A stretch of DNA of 64,000 nt from an uncultured bacterium (GCA_902462155.1 CABQAQ010000001.1:1-64000), one strand, 5' to 3'; shown: positions 17,489 through 26,349, counted from the stretch's first letter. A program made the numbers and translations. Notes: a model not told the origin generated them from the sequence alone.

Positions 17489-18205
17489 ATGACATATACA
17501 TTACAAGGATTAATAAGAAGGAATTTGAATAATGCAACAGCTCAATTTGATAGATTAGGAACAATATCAACAAATTTTACAAATATAAATACAGTTGGAT
17601 TTAAAAGTTCCAGTTTTGATCAGTTATTAAAACTGGACGGATCTATTGAAACATATACAAGAAGAGATGATTCAAAAGGCCAAATAAGAATAACAAATAA
17701 TGATTTTGATATAGCAATTGATGGTTCCGGATTTATACCTGTTACATCAGAAACAGGAGAAGTTGCATATTCAAGAGACGGTTCATTGAAAATAGGTAAA
17801 GATGGTTATTTATTAACAACAGATGGTTGGATAGTAGGCGATGGAATAAAAATACCTGCAAATTACGAGTGTTTAAGAATAAAACAAGATGGAACAGTAG
17901 TAATGATAGGTGGGGAAGATAAGAATGAAGAAAAGTTAGGTAAAATTCCATTAGTCAGATTTGAAAATACCCAAGGTTTGATACAAGGAGATAGTAATAA
18001 ATTTTATCAAACAGAAGATTCAGGAGAACCTATACTGATAAAAGACCACGAATCAATATGTCAAGGTTCATTAGAATCATCAAATACAGATATAAATGCA
18101 AATATAAATGAAGTTTTAAGATTAAATGCTTCGATGTTAGCAAGTTATAAACTTGTAAAAGTCGTAGATGATTTATATCAAAAATCTGTAAATTTAAGGC
18201 AATAA
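17489..18205 (+). CDS. Flagellar rod protein, FlgF/FlgG type
   Basis: 238 residues, paralogous to the upstream gene. The N-terminus has the classic rod motif ISTNFTNINTVGFKSSSFDQ (N, then N-T-x-G-F-K). The core reads DFDIAIDGSGFIPVTSETGE followed by YSRDGSLKIGKDGYLLTTDG, diagnostic for FlgF/FlgG/FlgE-type proteins. The C-terminal part has QGSLESSNTDINANINEVLR, close to the FlgG tail, where QG.LE.SNV.....M is conserved. On that basis this one is nearer FlgG. A GGGAG ribosome site precedes the ATG. It should be secreted and polymerised in the distal rod. Confidence 0.88.
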   Translation: MTYTLQGLIRRNLNNATAQFDRLGTISTNFTNINTVGFKSSSFDQLLKLDGSIETYTRRDDSKGQIRITNNDFDIAIDGSGFIPVTSETGEVAYSRDGSLKIGKDGYLLTTDGWIVGDGIKIPANYECLRIKQDGTVVMIGGEDKNEEKLGKIPLVRFENTQGLIQGDSNKFYQTEDSGEPILIKDHESICQGSLESSNTDINANINEVLRLNASMLASYKLVKVVDDLYQKSVNLRQ

Positions 18206-18246
18206 TTTAAAATAATAAATAAAAATAAAATATTGGGGAAGTTAAT

Positions 18247-18597
18247 ATGAATAATTTAAATATAGATGGGATAAATAAAGTAAGTTCAATGATGGAACTT
18301 ATAACAAAAAAACAAAAAGCCATAAGTACAAATTTAGCAAATATGGATACCCCAAACTATAAGAGGCAAGATGTTAGTTTTAGTCAATACTTAGGATCAT
18401 TAAATAATCCACTAGAAACAAAATTATCAAAGGTTTTAGGACCGGCCCCAATTATGACAGAAACAGATGGAGCAAAGATTAATGCAGTAAATGAAATATT
18501 AGAGTTACAGAAAAATTCAATTTTATTTACGATGGCAACAAGAAATTTATCAAGTACAATTACGCAAATGAAGACAGTAATAAATGTAGGGAAATAG
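18247..18597 (+). CDS. flgB: Flagellar proximal rod protein FlgB
   Basis: 116 residues, the expected FlgB size. The rod motif is STNLANMDTPNYKRQDVSF at about residues 34-52, the FlgB/FlgC form with TPNYKR. The C-terminal helix contains NSILFTMATRNLSSTITQMK, matching the FlgB tail. It joins FlgC, FliE and the FlgF/G proteins in the rod that crosses the periplasm. It lies directly before flgC, as in most bacteria. Confidence 0.93.
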   Translation: MNNLNIDGINKVSSMMELITKKQKAISTNLANMDTPNYKRQDVSFSQYLGSLNNPLETKLSKVLGPAPIMTETDGAKINAVNEILELQKNSILFTMATRNLSSTITQMKTVINVGK

Positions 18598-18635
18598 ATA
18601 AAAGATAAATAAAAAGTGGAGGAGGGATAAACTAT

Positions 18636-19079
18636 ATGGGATTAATGAATTCAATGGATTTAGGCGCAAAGAGTCTAAATGTACATGGTAAGAGATTAGA
18701 TATACACGCAAAGAATATAGCAAACATAGATACCCCGAATTATGTAAGGAAGATTCCTATATTGCAAGCGACAGAGGATATATCCTTTTCAAATGTATTA
18801 GGAATGATGAAGGATGAAACATTTAAATCAGGAGAGATTCCATTTATAGAGGGTGGAGTTGCAATGACCGGAGTAGTTGAGGATCCAACCTTAGGAGATA
18901 AAATTTATAAACCAGGTCATCCGGATGCCGATGAGAATGGTTATATAAGAGCTTCAAATGTAAATCCGATGGTAGACATGGCAGATGCAATGGTAGCCCA
19001 GAGAGCTTATGAAGCAAATTTGGCAGTAATAACAATTACAAAAGCAATGGCTCAAAGAGCTGTAGAAATAGGTAAATAA
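18636..19079 (+). CDS. flgC: Flagellar proximal rod protein FlgC
   Basis: 147 residues, the expected FlgC length. The N-terminal motif is HAKNIANIDTPNYVRKIPI. The middle contains YKPGHPDADENGYIRASNVN, the FlgC signature (PghPdA...GYv..pNVn). The C-terminus MVDMADAMVAQRAYEANLAV is the conserved rod helix. A GGAGGA ribosome site lies close upstream. It assembles next to FlgB on the MS ring. Confidence 0.95.
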   Translation: MGLMNSMDLGAKSLNVHGKRLDIHAKNIANIDTPNYVRKIPILQATEDISFSNVLGMMKDETFKSGEIPFIEGGVAMTGVVEDPTLGDKIYKPGHPDADENGYIRASNVNPMVDMADAMVAQRAYEANLAVITITKAMAQRAVEIGK

Positions 19080-19108
19080 AAAATAGTCAATAAGTAGAAA
19101 TAAAATAA

Positions 19109-19795
19109 ATGTTTTCACCAAAAATTCAAAGTCTTATAAATACATCAGGAAAAGAAGCAGCGTTAAAAAGAGCGATGGCTTTAAATACGTATGTTAATTC
19201 TTATGCCCAAGCAGGTAATAAAGTCGAAGAGAAAATAGCACCACTTAACCAAAATATAACATTTGAAAATGTATTGAAAACGAGTAAGCCTCAGAAATTT
19301 AATACATTAAATATTCCATTTGGGCAAATTATTTCATCAAGTAAAAAAGGCATAAATGAAGTAAACGATAACCATCAAAGCTTAACTCCAATAAATAATA
19401 TTAGTAATAATAGAGGTAGTAGAACAGAAATATTAAATATTATTTCAAAAGTTGCAGAAAAATATGACATTGATGAAAATTTAATTAAAGCAGTAATAAA
19501 ACAAGAATCAGGTTTTAAAGCTGATGCGGTATCAAAAGCTGGAGCTTTAGGATTAATGCAGCTAATGCCTGCAACAGCAAAATATCTGGGAGTAAGTAAT
19601 CCATTAAATCCAATAGAGAATATAGAAGGTGGAACAAAATATTTAAAATCAATGTTAGACAAATATAATGGGAATGTAATTTTAGCTTTAGCAGCATACA
19701 ATGCAGGTCCTGGAAATGTCGATAAGTATAGTGGAGTTCCACCATTTAAAGAAACACAGAATTATGTAAAAAATATTTTAGCAAATTATTTATAA
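19109..19795 (+). CDS. Lytic transglycosylase (SLT domain) in the flagellar operon
   Basis: 228 residues. The C-terminal SLT domain (about 106-228) has the catalytic Glu133 in KQESGF, then GALGLMQLMPATAKYLGV and LAAYNAGPGNVDKYSG, all typical of Slt-type lytic transglycosylases. These cut the MurNAc-GlcNAc bond with formation of 1,6-anhydroMurNAc. Residues 1-105 are a polar linker with no signal peptide, so export through the flagellar apparatus is likely (inference). Placed between flgC and fliE, it probably opens peptidoglycan for the rod, the job done by FlgJ in many proteobacteria. A second SLT protein with a signal peptide lies at 32584. Confidence 0.88.
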   Translation: MFSPKIQSLINTSGKEAALKRAMALNTYVNSYAQAGNKVEEKIAPLNQNITFENVLKTSKPQKFNTLNIPFGQIISSSKKGINEVNDNHQSLTPINNISNNRGSRTEILNIISKVAEKYDIDENLIKAVIKQESGFKADAVSKAGALGLMQLMPATAKYLGVSNPLNPIENIEGGTKYLKSMLDKYNGNVILALAAYNAGPGNVDKYSGVPPFKETQNYVKNILANYL

Positions 19796-19819
19796 TAAAA
19801 AGAAAAGGAAATAAAAAAT

Positions 19820-20158
19820 ATGTCATCAGGTAATTTTATGCCAAGGATAGATTTATTTGGTAGAATAGAAAGAGAGAAATTCAACTCTATAACATCAATC
19901 CCATCAAATTTATCAAGCATTGAGCAACCAGAAACAGTAAATTTTAAACAAGTATTTTCAAATGTAGTAGAGAATTTAAATAAAGAAACAAATGCACCGG
20001 ATCAGATGTTATCGGAAGTAATGGCAGGTAATAGTACGTATGATATTCACGATGTAATGATAGCATTATCAAAAGCAGATATAGGAATCAATATAGCGAC
20101 AACAGTAACGACAAAGGTGTTGCAATCATACGAAAAAATTACGCAAATACAACTTTAA
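19820..20158 (+). CDS. fliE: Flagellar hook-basal body protein FliE
   Basis: 112 residues. The C-terminal half (NLNKETNAPDQMLSEVMAGN, then DIHDVMIALSKADIGINIAT and TKVLQSYEKITQIQ) matches FliE, including the D(I/V)H motif and the terminal helix that joins the rod to the MS ring. It sits immediately before fliF, the usual order. The N-terminal 40 residues are polar and unconserved. Confidence 0.93.
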   Translation: MSSGNFMPRIDLFGRIEREKFNSITSIPSNLSSIEQPETVNFKQVFSNVVENLNKETNAPDQMLSEVMAGNSTYDIHDVMIALSKADIGINIATTVTTKVLQSYEKITQIQL

Positions 20159-20234
20159 TATATCCTTGAACTTAAATTAATAGTATAATAAAATTGGGAT
20201 AAAAGTCAGAGATAGGTAAAATAAATAAAAGCAT

Positions 20235-21905
20235 ATGAATCCAAAAGAACTTTTAAATAATAAACCATTTTTATATGCTCTAATAGGAGGAGCTATAATA
20301 GTGTTGCTTTTATTTGTAATACTTATAGCAGTGGTAGCAACAAAAGGTTCATCCGGCGGAAAAGATGCACCAAAAATAGAAAAAGAAAAAATAATAAAAG
20401 AGCCATTGGATTTATTACTAACCGAAGATCTAGGAAAAGCTATAGAGATACAAGCATTATTAGCAAGAGAAGGTATAAATGCACAAAGACGAGCTGACGG
20501 ATCAAAATCTACAATATTTCTATCCGAGTATACAATGTCCCAAAGGGATAGAGCTTTGTTAGCAATAGTAAAAAGCGGATTAATGGATACAAATGTTGGT
20601 TTAGAAGTATTTGATAAGGGTGATTTTACATCAACAAAAGAAGATAAAAGAATAAGGTTGGCAAGAGCAATAAACGGAGAATTATCAAGATTAATAAGAA
20701 AGATTCCACCAATAGAAAATGCATCAGTATTTGTATCTATTCCGGAACAAACGATGTTTGCTTCATTAGCGAAGCCAATTACGGCTACTGTACAGGTTAC
20801 TTTACCAAATGGAGATAAGTTAGATAAATCGAAAGTAAGAGCTATAACGAATTTACTTTTAGGTAGTATAACAGGCTTAACAAAAGAGAATATATCAATT
20901 ACAGATACAAATGGTAATGTATATTCAACAATAGAGAGTTCTGATGATAGTCGTCTATCAAAAATAGAAGAAAATGATAGGTATATGCAAAGTAAAGTAC
21001 AAGCACAATTAGACAGACTGATAGGAAAAGGTAAATATGTTGTAACAGTAAGTACTTCTATGATTGAAGCACCAATAGAGAAGCAAAGTATAATATATGA
21101 TCCAAAAAGTAAGACATCAATAAGTGAACAGAGTTTTTCAGAAGGTTTAGGAGATGAGTCAAAAGATTCAAGTTCAGGAATTAATGCAGTAAGTCTTTAT
21201 TTACCAAACGGTTTACCATCAAGTGACAGTAATGCAAGTCAGAATAGGAGTTATTCTCGAGTAGCAAGGGAAACACAATATGGCGTAAGTAAGACACAAG
21301 TCAATGAATATGTAAAACCAGGGGTAATAGAAGAAATATCAATAGCAGTAACAGTAGAAGAAGATGCAATACCTCCAACAATAAGTATAGATGAACTAAA
21401 ACAATTAGTAGCAGATGCAGCCTCCCCGAAAGTAAAGGTGGAGAATGTGTCAATAGCATTTACAGATCCAAGTGAACCGTTTTTAGCAACAGAAAAGACA
21501 ACAGCATTACCAATGCCGGATGAGTCTGGGAATCCTTGGTGGATAGCGATAGCAATTTTGATAGGTGGAATGATATTTGGGCATACATTTTTGACAGGAC
21601 TTGTTACAAATGCAAATCAAAAGAGTGAGGCTGAATTAAGGAAATTACAAAAACAAGCATTAGAACAAGAGAAAAAATTAAAGAACTTTAATAATCAGAC
21701 TTTAGAATTAACAAAACGTCAAGAAGAAATAGCTCAAGAAGCACAAAAAGCAGCCCAATTAGCAGCACAACAAGCTGTTCAACAGATACCGGGTGGTTCA
21801 TCTTTGCCACAGGGTAATGATATAGATTCGCTTACGTTAGAATTGCAAGAAGCAGATGATGAGCAATTGGTAGAAACAATAAAAAGTTGGATTGAAAAAT
21901 CATAA
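20235..21905 (+). CDS. fliF: Flagellar MS-ring protein FliF
   Basis: 556 residues, full length. It builds the MS ring in the inner membrane and holds the export gate. Membrane segment 1 is at about residues 14-36. The ring-building motifs follow: LTEDLGKAIEIQALLAREGI, ARAINGELSRLIRKIPPIEN and FVSIPEQTMFA. Membrane segment 2 is WWIAIAILIGGMIFGHTF near 435-452. The cytoplasmic tail ends LTLELQEADDEQLVETIKSW, the region that in FliF binds FliG. This tail is preceded by a Gln/Ala-rich coiled coil (QEAQKAAQLAAQQ). Confidence 0.96.
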   Translation: MNPKELLNNKPFLYALIGGAIIVLLLFVILIAVVATKGSSGGKDAPKIEKEKIIKEPLDLLLTEDLGKAIEIQALLAREGINAQRRADGSKSTIFLSEYTMSQRDRALLAIVKSGLMDTNVGLEVFDKGDFTSTKEDKRIRLARAINGELSRLIRKIPPIENASVFVSIPEQTMFASLAKPITATVQVTLPNGDKLDKSKVRAITNLLLGSITGLTKENISITDTNGNVYSTIESSDDSRLSKIEENDRYMQSKVQAQLDRLIGKGKYVVTVSTSMIEAPIEKQSIIYDPKSKTSISEQSFSEGLGDESKDSSSGINAVSLYLPNGLPSSDSNASQNRSYSRVARETQYGVSKTQVNEYVKPGVIEEISIAVTVEEDAIPPTISIDELKQLVADAASPKVKVENVSIAFTDPSEPFLATEKTTALPMPDESGNPWWIAIAILIGGMIFGHTFLTGLVTNANQKSEAELRKLQKQALEQEKKLKNFNNQTLELTKRQEEIAQEAQKAAQLAAQQAVQQIPGGSSLPQGNDIDSLTLELQEADDEQLVETIKSWIEKS

Positions 21906-21932
21906 ATAAAAGAAAATTTCTAAGGAAGATAT

Positions 21933-22889
21933 ATGACTATAATACAAAATCCTGAAGGAGAAAAATTTAATTATAAAGACTTTGCTAAAAATTTAGCTAG
22001 TGAAGCTAATAAAATGATTCCAAAAGATATATCTTTAGATGACGGTGATTTTATAATAGAGATTATAGGTAAATTTTGTGAGTTAGCAGGTGGAGGTATA
22101 GAAGATGATAAGGATCTGGAAGTAAATATTGAAACTGCAAAATTTATAATTCAAATAATAGGAGAGTGGACGTATCATAAATCTATAGATCTTACTCGTA
22201 GTAATGTACCATTAGAGCATAGGGAACCGATTTTACAAAAAATAGCGTTTGCTATTTTTGAAGTTATAAAACAAAGTGTTAAGAATCATGTAGAAAATCA
22301 TGAGATTATTGAACTTGCAGATAAAGAAGTTCAGAAAACTTATAAAGAAGCTTTAGAAGCATTAAAAAATGAGAATATACTATCAGAGGATTTGGTAAAA
22401 CAAGCACAGAGTCAATCTAATATAGATATAATGGCTCAAGAGAATTTGAAAAAGATGGAAGAAGAGCATAGAATGCAAGTCCGTTCATCAAAGTTTATAA
22501 CTATAGCATTTCTTCTTAAAAAGCTTCCAAAATCGAAAATAGCATATATTTTAGACAATATGAATGAAAATGATGCGAAAGATCTTTTATATCTTCTTAA
22601 TATCCCAAATTTTAATACTTTAGTTCAATATGATAATGTTATTAATCATTTACAAGAGATTAAAGTATCTATCCCACAAACAGATGAGGCAAAGCTTCAT
22701 AAAATTAATAGAAAGTTATATAATTTATTAAAAGATATTGATAAAGCAAGTATAATAGAATTAATACAGGATGAAAGAAAAAACATAAAGCAATATGTCA
22801 TAAACATTTTAGAACAAAAAGAAGCTAAGATACCGTTGATGATAGCAAATATAGTTTATGAGTATTTGGAATCAAAAGTAGCATCATGA
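21933..22889 (+). CDS. Divergent FliG-like protein in the fliG position
   Basis: 318 residues between fliF and fliH, exactly where the motor switch gene fliG is expected; FliG binds FliF and takes part in torque generation. The canonical EHPQ motif and an obvious FliG N-terminal domain are absent. Residues about 190-225 (FLLKKLPKSKIAYILDNMNE) resemble the repeated helical unit of FliG and MgtE N-domains. Residues about 265-312 (LLKDIDKASIIELIQDER) resemble FliG-C. A central coiled coil (about 140-180) is prominent. Its stop overlaps the fliH start by 4 bases (ATGA). It uses more T-ending codons than its neighbours. It may be a fast-evolving FliG or a lineage-specific replacement. Confidence 0.5.
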   Translation: MTIIQNPEGEKFNYKDFAKNLASEANKMIPKDISLDDGDFIIEIIGKFCELAGGGIEDDKDLEVNIETAKFIIQIIGEWTYHKSIDLTRSNVPLEHREPILQKIAFAIFEVIKQSVKNHVENHEIIELADKEVQKTYKEALEALKNENILSEDLVKQAQSQSNIDIMAQENLKKMEEEHRMQVRSSKFITIAFLLKKLPKSKIAYILDNMNENDAKDLLYLLNIPNFNTLVQYDNVINHLQEIKVSIPQTDEAKLHKINRKLYNLLKDIDKASIIELIQDERKNIKQYVINILEQKEAKIPLMIANIVYEYLESKVAS

Positions 22890-23815
22890 TAATAAAAAAG
22901 AAAATACAAAAGCCAAAAATAAAAAAACAGATAATAGAATCATTAGAAAACCAGAATCAGCCTGATGATATTAATAGTAATATATCAATGAATAGTGAGT
23001 CTGATATAGATAATAATGTTGATATAAAAGATGGTATAGTCGAAAAAAATAATAATCAAAGTGAAGATGATCAAGAATTATTCGATTCAAACAGCATGGA
23101 ATTTATAGAACAAGATTTAATAGAAGATGAAACAGGCAAAGAATCAGATGAGAATAATAATCAAAGTTTTTTAGAAGATAAAACAGATGAAGAAGAAATA
23201 TTCAGTGAAATAAATTTTGATAATATAAATTTTTCACAAAGAGAAGAGAGAAGACAAGGAGATAGAAGGAGAGGATACAGAAGAATAAATGAGCGTAATC
23301 TGGTATCAAGAGCGCAAGAAGAAGCAAATGAGTTAAGACTTCAAGCAAATAAAGAAGGTTATGATGAAGGATTCCAAAAAGGGTTAGACGAAGCGAGATC
23401 TAGTATAGAAGAATTAAACAAATCATTAATTGGCTTTATGGATGCAACAAATAGAATATATGATGAGGTATCAAATGATATTTTAGATATGTCAATAGAG
23501 ATGGCAAAAAAGATAATAAAAAAAGAAGTTGAAACAGATAGGTCTGTATTATTATCAGTAATAAATGGAGTATTGCAAGATTTATCAAAAGAGGAATCAA
23601 GAGTAATATTATATGTATCACCTTTAGACTTGGCAGTAGCAAAGAATTCTGTGCCTGAGATTTTAGAGTCATCGCAATTAGAAGCAAAAATAAGTGTTAT
23701 GAGTGATGAAAATGTTGACCAAGGGAGTGTAATCGTTAAAACAAATAATGGTATAGTAGATGCCTCTTTTAAGACCCAATTTAAGATACTTGAAGAAGCA
23801 TTAAAACTTATGTAA
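22886..23815 (+). CDS. fliH: Flagellar export regulator FliH
   Basis: 309 residues. FliH binds and controls the FliI ATPase. The N-terminal 115 residues are disordered and rich in Asp, Glu and Asn, followed by a highly charged Arg/Glu segment (about 113-135). The FliH core follows: EANELRLQANKEGYDEGFQK (GxxxG-like), then MAKKIIKKEVETDR, and the C-terminal domain ending SVIVKTNNGIVDASFKTQ, near-diagnostic of FliH/YscL proteins. It starts within the stop of the upstream gene. FliI itself is encoded elsewhere (8722, minus). Confidence 0.9.
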   Translation: MIIKKKIQKPKIKKQIIESLENQNQPDDINSNISMNSESDIDNNVDIKDGIVEKNNNQSEDDQELFDSNSMEFIEQDLIEDETGKESDENNNQSFLEDKTDEEEIFSEINFDNINFSQREERRQGDRRRGYRRINERNLVSRAQEEANELRLQANKEGYDEGFQKGLDEARSSIEELNKSLIGFMDATNRIYDEVSNDILDMSIEMAKKIIKKEVETDRSVLLSVINGVLQDLSKEESRVILYVSPLDLAVAKNSVPEILESSQLEAKISVMSDENVDQGSVIVKTNNGIVDASFKTQFKILEEALKLM

Positions 23816-23848
23816 AATTAAAATAGAAAGTTTTTGGAGAAGAATTTT

Positions 23849-25957
23849 TTGGCACAAGCACAGCAACAAGGAAAAGATCCAATAAGTGAAATATCATTAG
23901 CTATATTTGTGCTATTAATGATAGTTATTTTGATATGCGAATTACCCAATTGGCTTGTAAATTTTTTCATATGCTTTAATATAACGCTTGGAATAGTATT
24001 ACTAATGATATCATTATATGTACAAAAGCCTCTTGAATTATCAACATTTCCATCAATCATACTTATAGGTACATTATTTAGGTTGGTATTAAGTATAGCT
24101 TCAACGAGATTGATATTAGCAAAAGGTGATGCCGGAGAAGTAGTAAGAGCATTTGGGACATTTGTAACCGGTGGGAATATGGTAGTTGGAGGAATAATAT
24201 TCTTGATAATTACCGTAGTACAATTTATGGTAATAACAAAGGGTTCAGAGCGTATAGCAGAAGTATCAGCAAGATTTGCGTTAGATGCGATGCCTGGAAA
24301 ACAAATGACCATTGATGCGGATTTTAATGCCGGTTTAATATCACCTGAAGAAGCGGTAAAACGTCGTGAGGATCTGACAAGAGAGTCTGCTTTATTTGGA
24401 TCTATGGATGGTGCTATGAAATTTGTAAAAGGTGATACAATGGCTGGTATCATAATTACCGTAATTAACCTTGTTGGGGGATTAATTATAGGTGTATTAA
24501 TGAACGGATTATCCCCAGCTGAGGCGGCAAATAAATATTGTATATTAACGATAGGTGATGGTTTATCCTCTCAGTTGCCATCTCTTTTAATGGCGATATC
24601 GTGTGGTATTGTAATGACACGATCAACATCAGCTAGTCCTAGTTTAGGTGGTGAAGTTGCATCTCAGATAATAAGTAAACCTTATAGTTTATTCTTTTCT
24701 TGTGGGTTTTTAATATTAATAGCTTTAACAAGTGGAGTAACCGGATTACCTTGGTATCCGTTTGTTGTATATAGTATAATTATAGCTATTGCGGGATTTT
24801 CTGTACTAGTCAATCAAGATGTTCAAGCACAGCTTGGTCAACTGGATGAAGTAAGAAAGAATATGCAAGATCTTGTAAATCCAAATAAGATGTATGAACG
24901 ATTGGGTGTAGATGTTTTAAGTTTGCAAGTTGGTACAGATTTGCTAGTGATAGCAGATCCTGATCAAGAAGGTCAATTATTAGCAAAGATAGCAGCATTA
25001 AGACAAAGAATGACTGATGAACTTGGATTTATTATTCCCAATATAAGAATTATGGATTCATCAGCATTGAATCCAAATGAGTATTTGATATCAATTAGAG
25101 GCAATACCGTAGCTACAGGTATGGTATATCCAAAACATTTTATGGTAATAGCTGATCAATGGGCAGCAACAGGTGTGCCATTGCCGTCAAATGCTATACA
25201 GGGAGTTGATCCTACATATCAGACACCGGCTGTTTGGTTAAAACCTGAACAAGTAGGGCAAGTACAGAATATTGTAGCAGTAGACCCTACAGATGTTATT
25301 GTTACTCATTTACAAGAATCTGTTAGAAAATACGTAGATGAAGTTATGACAAAAACAGATGTATTAAAACTTATGGAGCTTGTAAAGAGTCAAGATCCGA
25401 CATTGGTTAATGATCTGGTACCGGCTATAATATCTACAAGTGATTTAAGAAAAATCTTTGTAAATTTAATAAGAGAAAAAGTATCAATAAAGGATATAAT
25501 TTTTATTTTTGAAAGATTATGTGATTATGCAAGATTTTCAAAGGAGCCGGATATATTATCGGAAAGATTAAGAGCCGCTTTAGGACGTCAGATTTGCTTA
25601 TCTAATGCTGGAGAGGATAAGATACTTTATGCTATAACTTTATCATCAGAATGGGAAAAAACATTAGATGACAGTTGTCAGAGAACAGAGCTTGGAACAA
25701 TGTTTTTATTGAACCCTATGCAAGTACAAGAATTGATAGAAGCTGTAGCAAGTACATTAATGAATGCACATCAAACTATAGGAAAGCAGCCTGTAATTTT
25801 ATGTTCACCAAGGATACGATTACCATTATTTCAGATGTTAGAAAGGCATATACCTACAATTGTTGTAATTTCGTATTCTGAATTAATTACAGATATAAGG
25901 GTAGAGGCTGTAGATACTATAGGTGAAAATTTATCACAGGATTATAATTTTAGCTAA
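23849..25957 (+). CDS. flhA: Flagellar export gate protein FlhA
   Basis: 702 residues, the main export gate component in the inner membrane. The N-terminal half has about 8 membrane helices with family motifs: FPSIILIGTLFRLVLSIAST, GNMVVGGIIFLIITVVQFMV, and the cytoplasmic loop ARFALDAMPGKQMTIDADFN. The large cytoplasmic domain follows (GVDVLSLQVGTDLL, then LLEKHIPT-like MLERHIPTIVVISYSEL). The frame opens at a TTG at 23834, but I place the start at the TTG at 23849 because GGAGAAGA (23836-23843) sits at the right distance before it. It is the last gene of the flagellar operon, followed by a hairpin. Confidence 0.95.
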   Translation: MAQAQQQGKDPISEISLAIFVLLMIVILICELPNWLVNFFICFNITLGIVLLMISLYVQKPLELSTFPSIILIGTLFRLVLSIASTRLILAKGDAGEVVRAFGTFVTGGNMVVGGIIFLIITVVQFMVITKGSERIAEVSARFALDAMPGKQMTIDADFNAGLISPEEAVKRREDLTRESALFGSMDGAMKFVKGDTMAGIIITVINLVGGLIIGVLMNGLSPAEAANKYCILTIGDGLSSQLPSLLMAISCGIVMTRSTSASPSLGGEVASQIISKPYSLFFSCGFLILIALTSGVTGLPWYPFVVYSIIIAIAGFSVLVNQDVQAQLGQLDEVRKNMQDLVNPNKMYERLGVDVLSLQVGTDLLVIADPDQEGQLLAKIAALRQRMTDELGFIIPNIRIMDSSALNPNEYLISIRGNTVATGMVYPKHFMVIADQWAATGVPLPSNAIQGVDPTYQTPAVWLKPEQVGQVQNIVAVDPTDVIVTHLQESVRKYVDEVMTKTDVLKLMELVKSQDPTLVNDLVPAIISTSDLRKIFVNLIREKVSIKDIIFIFERLCDYARFSKEPDILSERLRAALGRQICLSNAGEDKILYAITLSSEWEKTLDDSCQRTELGTMFLLNPMQVQELIEAVASTLMNAHQTIGKQPVILCSPRIRLPLFQMLERHIPTIVVISYSELITDIRVEAVDTIGENLSQDYNFS

Positions 25958-25982
25958 ATAGTTTTAACAAATATATACTTAC

Positions 25983-26012
25983 AAACTATTTAAATAGAAT
26001 TTATAGTTTTTT
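25983..26012 (+). terminator. Probable terminator after flhA
   Basis: AAACTAT (25983-25989) and ATAGTTT (26003-26009) form a 7-bp stem with a 13-base loop followed by a T run. The left arm could alternatively pair with AAATAGTTT at 25956-25964, overlapping the flhA stop codon, so two mutually exclusive hairpins exist. Confidence 0.45.
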
Positions 26013-26070
26013 ATTATTATTACTTTTTTTAATATCCTGACTAGAATATAATAATATAAAATGTCTTTAA

Positions 26071-26137
26071 TACACTTATAAAAATAAGTGCAAAAATAAA
26101 GTGTATAAATAATTAAAAATTACACATAAAATGTAAT
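26071..26137. promoter_or_regulatory. Clustered inverted repeats before the RHH gene
   Basis: CACTTAT (26073-26079) and ATAAGTG (26084-26090) make a short palindrome, nested in TACACTT (26071) to AAAGTGTA (26098-26105). A second element, ATTACA-N7-TGTAAT, spans 26119-26137, 13 bases before the start of a ribbon-helix-helix gene. Such proteins bind short inverted or direct repeats at their own promoter, so these are candidate operators. This is inferred. Confidence 0.4.
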
Positions 26138-26150
26138 TGGAATATTTCGT

Positions 26151-26312
26151 ATGTTTAAAGTAGAAAAGCCAGAAATGATAAATAAAACTTTTAGATTACC
26201 TCTAAAATTAATACAAAAAATGCAGGTAGTTGCACAAAATAAAGAGGTTTCTCTAAATAATTTAGTACAACAATGTTGTGAGTATGCACTAAAGAATTTA
26301 GATAAGGAGTAG
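26151..26312 (+). CDS. Small ribbon-helix-helix (Arc-like) DNA-binding protein
   Basis: 53 residues. The core KTFRLPLKLIQKMQVVAQNK followed by EVSLNNLVQQCCEYAL fits the ribbon-helix-helix fold: a short beta strand with alternating T-F-R-L residues that would contact DNA, then two helices with the S-L-N-x-L-V turn. Such proteins dimerise and act as small repressors, often autoregulatory or as antitoxins. No toxin-like gene of matching size is adjacent; the next gene is a LuxR-type regulator after 73 bases that include a 26-base palindrome. The ribosome site is weak. Inverted repeats lie just upstream. Confidence 0.7.
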   Translation: MFKVEKPEMINKTFRLPLKLIQKMQVVAQNKEVSLNNLVQQCCEYALKNLDKE

Positions 26313-26323
26313 TTTTTAAGATT

Positions 26324-26349
26324 TTTTATAGATATTAATATCTATAAAA
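26324..26349. promoter_or_regulatory. Perfect 26-base palindrome between two regulators
   Basis: TTTTATAGATATT (26324-26336) is followed directly by its exact reverse complement AATATCTATAAAA (26337-26349). There is no loop and no downstream T run, so it is more like an operator than a terminator. It lies 36 bases before the LuxR-type gene. Confidence 0.5.

Noticed and set aside
23818..24453. A 211-residue open frame on the minus strand opposite flhA
   Set aside because: It lies fully within flhA, has no ribosome site and its composition mirrors the codons of flhA, so it is a shadow frame.
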